DNA from: Bacteroidales bacterium
GTDB taxonomy: Bacteria > Bacteroidota > Bacteroidia > Bacteroidales > NBLH01
DNA: 7,116 nucleotides
Assembly: GCA_029210905.1 (NCBI GenBank)
Contig: JARGGF010000219.1
Coordinates: 1 to 7,116, forward strand
Reading direction: 5' to 3'
Positions 1 through 6,204 of the stretch are shown here, piece after piece. The notes beneath the pieces were generated by a model, which worked only from the letters and a program-made list of their open reading frames with translations, had not been told where the DNA came from and ran no database searches. Numbering within the stretch: the first letter of the stretch is position 1; each line of letters opens with the position of its first letter. The translations under genes and the position numbers were made by a program.

Positions 1-82
1 CGGGGGTGAGTTAATTGAGGTAGAGTTACAAATATTTTAAATGCGATGGCCTTGTTAAGCAGGAGTGGTATTGAAATATTCT

Positions 83-130
83 AAAAAAAAATTGTTATAA
101 GTTAATGTCTTTATAATTAACTTATAACAA
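83..130 (-). terminator. Intrinsic terminator of the exported thioredoxin gene
   Basis: A perfect 15-bp inverted repeat (92-106 with 116-130, loop 107-115) lies just downstream of the minus-strand thioredoxin stop. Read on the minus strand, the hairpin is followed directly by nine T residues (the A run 83-91 on the plus strand), which is the layout of a rho-independent terminator. The stem is very AT-rich, with only two G-C pairs, so it is weaker than a typical one. No T-tract follows on the plus strand, so it should act in one direction only. Confidence 0.7.
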
Positions 131-153
131 ATAACTTATAACAAATAACTTAT
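119..153. repeat. 14-bp tandem direct repeat, 2.5 copies
   Basis: The unit AACTTATAACAAAT occurs exactly at 119-132 and 133-146, followed by a seven-base partial copy at 147-153. The first copy forms most of one arm of the terminator hairpin. The second copy can also pair with the single opposite arm at 92-103, giving an alternative hairpin with a longer loop. The repeat lies between the thioredoxin stop codon and its terminator and probably arose by slippage. I know of no function for it. Confidence 0.85.
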
Positions 154-163
154 GGAAGAAATT

Positions 164-586
164 CTATTTGCTTAATTTCAGATATTCAATAATTTCTTTT
201 TCAAATCCCGATTTAGCCATAGCTCCTACCTTTTTTTTCTTCTCACCATTTGCAGTAATAAATAAAAATGTAGGAATGCCTGTAATTCCAAATGCTGAAG
301 CAACATTTTGATTATGGTCGGTATTTACTTTGTAAATCTTGATATTTGTGCCATATTCTGCAGCTAGTTCTTCCAGAAAAGGAGCTACGTATTTGCATGG
401 ACCACACCAATCTGCATAAAAGTCAACAATTGCAGCAGTGTTACCTTCATATTGCCAGCTTTTGTTTTTTTCAAAATCGTATACTTTCTCTTTAAATGAT
501 GTTTCATCAAGATATTCTGGTTTTTGTGCATTAATCGTAATTGATGCAGCCAGGAACAAACCAATAATAAATGCAATCTTTCTCAT
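164..586 (-). CDS. Exported thioredoxin-fold protein (WCGPC)
   Basis: This is a 140-residue thioredoxin-family protein likely to act as a thiol-disulfide oxidoreductase in the periplasm. Residues 1-20 form a Sec signal peptide: charged MRK, a hydrophobic core, then a likely signal peptidase I site after INA-20. The thioredoxin fold follows, with buried Asp55, the active site W60-C-G-P-C64, and the cis-proline loop GIPT at 103-106. An N-terminal stretch (FKEKVYDFEKNKSW) is shared with the neighbouring paralogue at 822-1190. The ATG at 586 is chosen because it places the signal peptide exactly at the N-terminus. The leader is A-rich with no Shine-Dalgarno sequence, as is usual in Bacteroidota. 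The nearest promoter-like box, TTTATTTG at 669-676 on the minus strand, has one mismatch to TAnnTTTG. An eight-A run in the coding strand (231-238) encodes part of KKKK. The physiological partner is not visible; a DsbD-type reductant would be expected but is not in the window. Confidence 0.93.
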   Translation of the reverse strand: MRKIAFIIGLFLAASITINAQKPEYLDETSFKEKVYDFEKNKSWQYEGNTAAIVDFYADWCGPCKYVAPFLEELAAEYGTNIKIYKVNTDHNQNVASAFGITGIPTFLFITANGEKKKKVGAMAKSGFEKEIIEYLKLSK

Positions 587-760
587 GTATAACTTTTTTT
601 AATGATTATAATAAGCATCTTATTTATTTAAATACAGTGCTGAATTTTTACAGCCTTTTATATATTAACAAATAAAGACCTTTAAATGTTTTATAAGAAT
701 TAAACAATTATTTTATGTAAATATTGTTTTAATGTAAAAAAAAGATTTTTGGAAGGCAGG

Positions 761-799
761 TAAAAAAAAGAAAAGGCTGATAACCATTGTCAAGCAGCC
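761..799 (-). terminator. Intrinsic terminator of the cytoplasmic thioredoxin gene
   Basis: On the minus strand a hairpin with the five-base stem GGCTG/CAGCC (795-799 with 775-779, loop of about 15 bases) is followed at once by TTTTCTTTTTTTTA (plus-strand 761-774). It lies 23 bases beyond the stop codon of the thioredoxin at 822-1190. It suggests that the downstream exported thioredoxin gene is not simply co-transcribed with this one. The short stem could make it leaky. Confidence 0.65.
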
Positions 800-821
800 A
801 TTCTCCATTTTGTCAGGAAGC

Positions 822-1190
822 TTAGTTTTCTTCAACTTTTAATACATCAGCAATAGCCTTTTTAAAGGTGTCTTTTGGTAATGCACCAACAGCCATTTGT
901 GGCTGGCCATCCTTTGGGACAAATAAAAGTGAAGGTATACTTTGGATACCAAACATACCGGCAAGATTTCTTTCTGCCTCAGTATCAACTTTGTATATAT
1001 TTATTTTACCTTCATATTCTGTTTGTAACTCTTCAAGAATAGGGGCTACCATTTTACATGGTTGACACCAATCTGCATAAAAATCGATCATACAAGGTAA
1101 TTCACCTTCGAATTTCCAATCTTTATTTGCTTCAAAATTAAATACCTTCTCTTTGAAAGTTTGTTCTGTTAAAAATTCTACTTTTGCCAT
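822..1190 (-). CDS. trxA: Cytoplasmic thioredoxin with WCQPC active site
   Basis: This is a 122-residue thioredoxin without a signal peptide, so it should act in the cytoplasm as a disulfide reductant for proteins such as reductases and peroxidases. Buried Asp36, the active site W41-C-Q-P-C45 and the cis-proline loop QSIPS (83-87) are present. The central active-site residue is Gln instead of the usual Gly, a change at a position known to tune the redox potential. An extra Cys33 sits in the strand just before the active site. It is about 15 residues longer than a classical thioredoxin because of an N-terminal helix (FKEKVFNFEANKDW) shared with the exported paralogue downstream; the two look like an old duplication. 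The start is the ATG at 1190, with an A/T-rich leader and no clear Shine-Dalgarno. No exact TAnnTTTG box is present; the nearest is TATGATTTG (1234-1242, minus strand), with one extra base in the spacer. The symbol is given by family, since other thioredoxins may exist in the genome. Confidence 0.93.
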   Translation of the reverse strand: MAKVEFLTEQTFKEKVFNFEANKDWKFEGELPCMIDFYADWCQPCKMVAPILEELQTEYEGKINIYKVDTEAERNLAGMFGIQSIPSLLFVPKDGQPQMAVGALPKDTFKKAIADVLKVEEN

Positions 1191-1247
1191 TTGAATTTTA
1201 TTTAAATTAAAAATGTGTTTGTTTTATGTTTATCAAATCATATACCA

Positions 1248-1264
1248 TTGGCAATTCAATTGCT
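1248..1264 (+). promoter_or_regulatory. Sigma-54-like -24/-12 promoter candidate
   Basis: The sequence TTGGCA-N6-TTGCT has GG (1250-1251) and GC (1262-1263) separated by exactly ten bases, as required for RpoN promoters. It matches the core TGGCA and TTGCW fully and misses only the C after TGGCA and the less conserved G and purine that follow. It points toward the tRNA nucleotidyltransferase and would start RNA near 1275. I see no activator site, so this rests on the motif alone. Confidence 0.35.
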
Positions 1265-1292
1265 GATATCCAAAATAATAGCTAAAATATTG

Positions 1293-1300
1293 TAATTTTG
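1293..1300 (+). promoter_or_regulatory. Bacteroidota -7 box for the tRNA nucleotidyltransferase
   Basis: TAATTTTG matches the Bacteroidota housekeeping -7 consensus TAnnTTTG exactly. No TTTG or TTG sits 17-23 bases upstream, so the -33 element is missing or degenerate. A start about seven bases downstream would give a leader of about 100 bases to GTG 1405, or about 47 to ATG 1354. Confidence 0.4.
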
Positions 1301-1388
1301 TCACTTGAATTTTAAAAAATAGTATAATAATGCTTATAATCTGATAAATTGACATGTCTACATATGTTAATTTGTCCTATTGTAATAC

Positions 1389-1393
1389 AAAGG
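1389..1393 (+). promoter_or_regulatory. Ribosome binding site that favours the GTG start
   Basis: AAAGG lies 11 bases before GTG 1405. It is one of the few Shine-Dalgarno-like sequences before a gene in this window. The alternative ATG at 1354 is preceded by an AT-rich stretch with nothing similar. Confidence 0.4.
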
Positions 1394-1404
1394 TAGTAGT
1401 TTTT

Positions 1405-2811
1405 GTGAAAGAATTTCTAAAACATCCTGTTTTTAACATAATTTCAGAAATAGCAAGTCTTGAAAAATTGCAGGTTTATGTGATTGGTGGATTTGTACGA
1501 GATGCCCTGCTTGGGCGCCCATCGAAAGATATTGACGTTGTAGTTGTTGGGAATGGGATAACATTTGCTGAAAAAATAAATAACCATATCAAAGGTAAAA
1601 GTAAGCTTTCTATATTTAAAAATTTTGGCACTGCAATGATTAAGTTTCAGGATTTGGAACTTGAGATAGTTGGGGCCAGAAAAGAATCATACAGAAGCAA
1701 TTCCCGGAAGCCTATTGTAGAAGACGGAACTCTTCAGGATGATCAAAACCGCCGTGATTTTACCATTAATACTATGGCAATTAACTTACATCCAGATGCT
1801 TATGGCGATTTTGTAGATCCTTTTGGAGGAATTACTGATTTGGAGCGTAAAATAATTCGCACACCTCTTGATCCGGAAGTTACTTTTTCAGATGATCCAT
1901 TAAGGATGATGCGTGCTATTCGGTTTGCCACCCAACTAAAGTTTAAGATAGACGTGATTTCCATGGAAGCTATTAGTAGTCAGTGTGACAGGATTAAAAT
2001 TATATCAAAAGAAAGAATTGTTGATGAGCTTAACAAAATAATAATGGCTGAAAAGCCATCGGTGGGATTTAAATTGCTGGATAAGACAGGTTTGCTGAAA
2101 TTTATTTTTCCCGAAATGGATAAACTTAAAGGGGTTGAAATATTAGGTGGAAAGGGTCATAAAGATAATTTTCTGCATACATTAAAAGTCCTTGATAATA
2201 TTAGTAAACACACAAATGATATTTGGTTAAGGTGGGCAGCAATTTTGCATGATATTGGAAAGCCTGATACTAAACGTTTTTCAGAGGCCGGATGGACATT
2301 TCATGGACATGATGCTTTGGGTGAAAAGATGGTTCCGGGAATTTTCCGAAGGTTAAAATTGCCATTAAACCAAAAAATGAAATTTGTCCAGAAAATGGTA
2401 TTGCTCCATTTAAGGCCGATTGTTCTGGCTCAGGACGTGGTTACTGATTCTGCTGTGCGACGTTTGTTAAATGAAGCTGGAGACGATGTGGAAAGCTTAA
2501 TGACACTTTGCGAGGCCGATATTACCTCAAAAAACGATGAAAAAGTCAAGAAATATCTGGCTAATTTTAAGATAGTTAGACAGAAACTCAAAGAAGTGGA
2601 AGAAAAAGATGCCGTCCGTAATTTTCAGCCACCTGTTTCGGGAGAACTAATTATTGAAACTTTTAATATTCCCCCTTCAAAAATAGTTGGAGACATAAAA
2701 AATAGTATTAAAGAAGCCATTTTAGATGGTAAAATTCAAAACAATTATGAGGAAGCTTTTCAGTTTATGATAGAGGAGGGGAGGAGATTGGGCTTAAATT
2801 ATAATAAATAG
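1405..2811 (+). CDS. cca: tRNA nucleotidyltransferase (CCA-adding type) with HD domain
   Basis: This is a class II nucleotidyltransferase that would add or repair the CCA end of tRNA in the cytoplasm. Numbered from the GTG (468 residues), the head carries GGFVRD (28-33) and the metal-binding DID (42-44), followed by the IVGARKESY strand. RRDFTIN (116-122) and DDPLRMMRAIRF (163-174) are the nucleotide-recognition region. A C-terminal HD phosphohydrolase domain has His258, HDIGK (282-286), HGHD (300-303), His335 and Asp372, consistent with an intact metal site. The frame is open back to ATG 1354, but the 17 extra residues (MSTYVNLSYC...) look non-coding. Homologues, as I remember them, begin close to KEFLKHP, so GTG 1405 with AAAGG upstream is preferred. 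The gene diverges from the thioredoxin at 822-1190 and converges on the ABC gene. Poly(A) polymerases share this fold, so the exact activity is inferred; the HD domain and the length favour a CCA enzyme. Confidence 0.92.
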   Translation: MKEFLKHPVFNIISEIASLEKLQVYVIGGFVRDALLGRPSKDIDVVVVGNGITFAEKINNHIKGKSKLSIFKNFGTAMIKFQDLELEIVGARKESYRSNSRKPIVEDGTLQDDQNRRDFTINTMAINLHPDAYGDFVDPFGGITDLERKIIRTPLDPEVTFSDDPLRMMRAIRFATQLKFKIDVISMEAISSQCDRIKIISKERIVDELNKIIMAEKPSVGFKLLDKTGLLKFIFPEMDKLKGVEILGGKGHKDNFLHTLKVLDNISKHTNDIWLRWAAILHDIGKPDTKRFSEAGWTFHGHDALGEKMVPGIFRRLKLPLNQKMKFVQKMVLLHLRPIVLAQDVVTDSAVRRLLNEAGDDVESLMTLCEADITSKNDEKVKKYLANFKIVRQKLKEVEEKDAVRNFQPPVSGELIIETFNIPPSKIVGDIKNSIKEAILDGKIQNNYEEAFQFMIEEGRRLGLNYNK

Positions 2812-2838
2812 AACTGTCTGATTTAAACAGTTCTATTT
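2806..2838. terminator. Bidirectional terminator between convergent genes
   Basis: A perfect 12-bp inverted repeat (2806-2817 with 2827-2838, loop CTGATTTAA) occupies the 40-base gap between the convergent transferase and ABC genes. The left arm contains the transferase stop codon TAG (2809-2811). T-rich but interrupted tracts follow on both strands (CTATTTTAATATATT on plus, CTATTTATTATAATTT on minus), so it can serve both genes. Confidence 0.7.
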
Positions 2839-2851
2839 TAATATATTGTTA

Positions 2852-5800
2852 TTATTTCTTTTCCAGTTTTGGAACAAAGTTCAACTCAGAAAGAAAATCA
2901 ACAGCTTTTTTTAAGCCATTATAAAGCAGTAAAACATATAGCAAAATTACACTTAACCAAATAATTGCCAGATTAAACCATATAGTGTTAACAGACTTGC
3001 CAAACATTATTTTTTCAGCAGCATAAAAATGTGCCCGGCCATAATTTGTTTCAGGTTGTTTAAAAATAGGATCTTTTACCTGAAACAGTGTGTGGTGGTC
3101 TGTTTCTACAATTTTTTTTACTTCATTTTTATTTAAGACTGATTCTGCCAATCGTTTATTATAATAGTCTTCCTTTAATTTTGCCACAGCTTCAACATCA
3201 CCCAATTTTTTAACCAGTGCATTAAAAACTTCATCCTTTTTATTATTTGTTTGGTATACCTTGTTTCGGTAATAACTGCTCAATTCATCTATATAATTAT
3301 TAGCGCCTGCTCCGGTTTCAGGTGAAAACTTTTCTGGAGAAAGTTGATCCATTGCTTCAAATCTAAAATCAGGAACCTGTTCACTCAGGGTATTAAATTC
3401 ATTTTTTATTAACAATAAGTCATCTTTAAACTGCTCATTAATACTATCTTTTTTTACGCTTTTAATGCAACGGTCAACACGGGATTGCAGCTCAGGCAAG
3501 CGGAACATTGATTGAAATGAATAGTGACTGATTTCTTTTTCTAACTCAAAAAAGTGTTTTTCATATTCATTGTTTTTAAACTGATTTACTGCCAGGGCCT
3601 CGTAGGCCCATCTCGAAATCATTAAATCACCTATTATTGGAACATATTCAACAGACATAAAGTTTTGGTGCAGCTTATTAAAGCTAACAATTACACCACT
3701 AAAGAGCAGCTGTGGTACCAATATAAATGGAATGGTAATGTAGATGGTAACTACCGAATTTAAGGCAGAAGAAATATTAAGGCCGATTAAATTCGCAGCT
3801 GCAATAGTAGAAAAAATAATGATAAAGTAGCTGAATGTCATCCATTTAATGCCTAATATAAAATTTCCTACCAGGATAAATGAGATTGCCTGGATTGCAG
3901 CCATGGCAAAAAGTACAACTATCTTAGAGTTAAGGTAACTGGCCCAGCTAAGATTTAGGAACGACTCCCGTTTAAGTATTTTTCTATCCCTGATAATTTC
4001 CTCGGCACTTACAGTTAGTCCAATAAAAAGAGCAACAATAACAGCCATAAAAAGGTATGCCGGAATGTTTTCGTTCTCACTAAATAAATATTGATTTGGA
4101 TTATCAGTCGAACCACTAATGTATTTTGTGAAATACCCTAATATTACTGCAAGTAGTGGCGCTTCCAGAAAATTTATTAGTAGATACTGTTTGTTTGTTA
4201 ATTTCGACAACAAATTTCTAATACTGAAAATTTTAAACTGCCTGAATCTACCAGGGATTTTAAACATATTTTTAGGCAATGGCAGCTTTTCAGTGGTTTC
4301 AGGAATCTTAATATTCTGATGAATTTTTTCAAGGAATTGATTATACCACTCTTTGGGGGTAATTTTTCGCTCCCTGGTAAATCGTCCATATTCATTTACA
4401 ATTTTGGCTTCTAAAATCTGAAGTGATTGCTCAGGATTAACATTTCCACAGACCCCGCATTCACTTTCAGAGGCATTTACATGTTTGCTTGCTGTTTTAA
4501 AATAAACCACTGCATCAATAGGGTTTCCATAATAAGCAGGGTAGCCACCTTTATCCAGTATTAAAAGCCGGTCAAACAACTTGTATATATCTGATGAAGG
4601 CTGGTGAATGTTTACAATGACCAGTTTGCCTTTTAGGGTCTGTTCTTTTAAGAGGCTCATCACAATTTCCGAATCCTGCGAGGAGAGTCCTGAGGTGGGC
4701 TCATCGACAATTAAAACAGAGGGTTCGCGCATCAATTCCAACGCAATATTTAGTCGTTTTCTTTGGCCTCCACTGATAAATTTATTAAGAGGATCTCCTA
4801 CTTTAAGATCCTTAATTTCAATTAGATCCAAGTCTAACAGAATTTGCTCTACAACCCGTTCTATTGCTTCTTCATTAAAATTGCTAAAACATAGTTTTGC
4901 ATTGTAGTAAAGATTTTGAAAGACAGATAATTCTTCAATTAATAAATCATCCTGAGGCACAAAACCAATAACACCTTCAAGCATTTCTTTGTCTGCATAT
5001 AAGTCGTAGCCATTTATGGTGATGCTTCCTGAATTTAAAGGAAGGTTGCCATTAAGTACATTCAGCAAAGTAGATTTACCAACCCCGCTGCCACCCATTA
5101 TTCCAACTAAATTACCTGATTCTTCAGAAAAACTGAATTTTTGAATTCCATTTGTCGAGTTTTTAAAGCGGAATTCAATATCTCTGGCAGTGAAAACAAT
5201 TTTGGCAGAACCATCATCGTGAATATATCGCCCTGCAACATCAGTATAATAAACAGGACTTATTCTTTTCCCCTTTATAACTGATCCATTTTCAAAGACA
5301 TATGCGCGCTTTGGAATGATATTCTGCGAGTTTAGGTATAAGCTGTCCTCTCCACAATATTTTAGGATATAAGTATTGGTTGAGGCAATATGCAGTATGG
5401 CAATTTCTCCATTTAAATGGCTGTCAGTCTGATGAATAAAGCGATCCTCCTGATCGTGCAGCTCTTTTTCCTTAGTTAGTTCACTTTTACTGTCAATAAG
5501 GAGTACTTTCTTTTTTGTTTTTATATGTTCAATCCCATCAATAATGTAATATTTTAAATCGTAATATTCTTCTTCACTAATATTAAACGTTTCAGCCACA
5601 GTCTTCACAAAATCCAGTTCTTTCTCGGTTACCTCAAAATCTTCGTGAATGAACTCTAGCAACCTTATAAGCACTATTATTTTTTCTTTCTGCTCCAGCT
5701 GCTCGTTAATTTCATGACATATCATTAAAACTTTAACAGAATTCAAGGCAGTTCTTTTACGCTCCTTTTTACTGCCGTCAGTTGCTTTTTTATGATGAAC

Positions 5801-5971
5801 ACTTATATATTCATCAAATAAGGCAAGGTATTCCTGCACCAAAGTATTATTTAATTGAAGAGAAAGGTAGGTCTTTACTATTTCACGCGCATCGCTCGAA
5901 ACATTATCCTTATTAACATTTGCAACTATGGCAAATAACCTCATTAAAGCTCGTAAAATCGATTCATTCAT
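2852..5971 (-). CDS. ABCG-like half-transporter with TerB-like N-terminus
   Basis: A 1039-residue inner-membrane ABC protein, nucleotide-binding domain before membrane domain as in the ABCG/White family; it should work as a dimeric exporter. Domains: residues 1-160 are helical, with about 77-150 resembling TerB (FIHEDFEVTEKELDF, then ETFNISEEEY); about 187-250 are beta-rich (LYLNSQNIIP, YVFENGSVIKGKRI) and could be FHA-like. The ATPase spans about 260-490: Walker A GGSGVGKST (293-301), Q-loop Gln340, signature ISGGQRKR (399-406), Walker B VLIVDEPTSGL (419-429) and H-loop IHQPS (455-459), all intact. A linker holds Cys505-x2-Cys508. Membrane helices lie near 597-617, 637-656, 681-704, 711-732, 740-762 and 997-1017. 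Residues 763-992 between the fifth and sixth are hydrophilic and should be extracytoplasmic. No signal peptide is seen. The ATG at 5971 has no Shine-Dalgarno and no exact promoter match. Similar large proteins occur in Bacteroidota, but the substrate is unknown to me. Confidence 0.88.
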   Translation of the reverse strand: MNESILRALMRLFAIVANVNKDNVSSDAREIVKTYLSLQLNNTLVQEYLALFDEYISVHHKKATDGSKKERKRTALNSVKVLMICHEINEQLEQKEKIIVLIRLLEFIHEDFEVTEKELDFVKTVAETFNISEEEYYDLKYYIIDGIEHIKTKKKVLLIDSKSELTKEKELHDQEDRFIHQTDSHLNGEIAILHIASTNTYILKYCGEDSLYLNSQNIIPKRAYVFENGSVIKGKRISPVYYTDVAGRYIHDDGSAKIVFTARDIEFRFKNSTNGIQKFSFSEESGNLVGIMGGSGVGKSTLLNVLNGNLPLNSGSITINGYDLYADKEMLEGVIGFVPQDDLLIEELSVFQNLYYNAKLCFSNFNEEAIERVVEQILLDLDLIEIKDLKVGDPLNKFISGGQRKRLNIALELMREPSVLIVDEPTSGLSSQDSEIVMSLLKEQTLKGKLVIVNIHQPSSDIYKLFDRLLILDKGGYPAYYGNPIDAVVYFKTASKHVNASESECGVCGNVNPEQSLQILEAKIVNEYGRFTRERKITPKEWYNQFLEKIHQNIKIPETTEKLPLPKNMFKIPGRFRQFKIFSIRNLLSKLTNKQYLLINFLEAPLLAVILGYFTKYISGSTDNPNQYLFSENENIPAYLFMAVIVALFIGLTVSAEEIIRDRKILKRESFLNLSWASYLNSKIVVLFAMAAIQAISFILVGNFILGIKWMTFSYFIIIFSTIAAANLIGLNISSALNSVVTIYITIPFILVPQLLFSGVIVSFNKLHQNFMSVEYVPIIGDLMISRWAYEALAVNQFKNNEYEKHFFELEKEISHYSFQSMFRLPELQSRVDRCIKSVKKDSINEQFKDDLLLIKNEFNTLSEQVPDFRFEAMDQLSPEKFSPETGAGANNYIDELSSYYRNKVYQTNNKKDEVFNALVKKLGDVEAVAKLKEDYYNKRLAESVLNKNEVKKIVETDHHTLFQVKDPIFKQPETNYGRAHFYAAEKIMFGKSVNTIWFNLAIIWLSVILLYVLLLYNGLKKAVDFLSELNFVPKLEKK

Positions 5972-5995
5972 TTTCTGAAAATTCTATATTGGCAA

Positions 5996-6007
5996 AAGTG
6001 ACAAAAT
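5996..6007 (-). promoter_or_regulatory. 12-base motif shared with the transferase promoter
   Basis: On the minus strand, ATTTTGTCACTT lies 25 bases before the ABC start codon. The identical 12-mer on the plus strand at 1295-1306 overlaps the -7 box of the tRNA nucleotidyltransferase. Here the equivalent of TAnnTTTG is ATATTTTG, with two mismatches. Just downstream, CACTTTTG (5993-6000) has one mismatch. This may be the promoter region of the ABC gene, but no fitting -33 element is present. Confidence 0.25.
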
Positions 6008-6140
6008 ATCAAAGCGCAATTTAATAAATTCTTGCTAAAAACATGAAATCAGTTCATAGTGCACCATAAATTTTATTGCATGATAATAGTAAGTTCAAAT
6101 TACGATCCATAAATTTAGTTTTTACAAAATCGTGCATGAC

Positions 6141-6182
6141 AAAAATTAAAAAAGGCCTTACATCTGAAATGTAAAGCCTTTT
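6141..6182 (-). terminator. Intrinsic terminator of the lipoprotein gene
   Basis: The stem pairs 6150-6156 with 6176-6182 and 6158-6163 with 6169-6174, interrupted by one mismatch (6157 and 6175), with the loop CTGAA. On the minus strand it is followed by TTTTTTAATTTTT. It lies 22 bases beyond the lipoprotein stop and is the strongest terminator in the window. It separates that gene from the ABC gene on the same strand. On the plus strand the hairpin is followed only by a short TTTT. Confidence 0.85.
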
Positions 6183-6204
6183 ACAATTTGCTATATTTTC
6201 ATGA

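Noticed and set aside
2..40. Possible C-terminal tail of a plus-strand gene entering from the left (12 codons ending in TAA at 38-40).
   Set aside because: Only 12 codons are visible and no recognisable motif is present, so it cannot be told from a chance open frame. No T-tract terminator for the plus strand follows.
223..247. A_AAA_AAG slippery sequence in the exported thioredoxin gene, a possible programmed frameshift.
   Set aside because: Both alternative frames reach a stop within a few codons and would only remove the last helix. No stimulatory structure is evident, and the zero-frame product is a complete thioredoxin.
639..654. GCTG-N8-CAGC hairpin in the leader region of the exported thioredoxin, a possible regulatory RNA structure.
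   Set aside because: The stem is only four bases, with no conserved riboswitch features nearby.
4608..4907. Open frame of 99 codons on the plus strand inside the ABC gene.
   Set aside because: It is antisense to the ATPase core, whose motifs fully explain the sequence. It has no recognisable product or start signals.
6043..6057. Small inverted repeat ATGAA-N5-TTCAT upstream of the ABC gene, a possible operator.
   Set aside because: A five-base arm in AT-rich DNA is expected by chance, and nothing else supports a regulator site.
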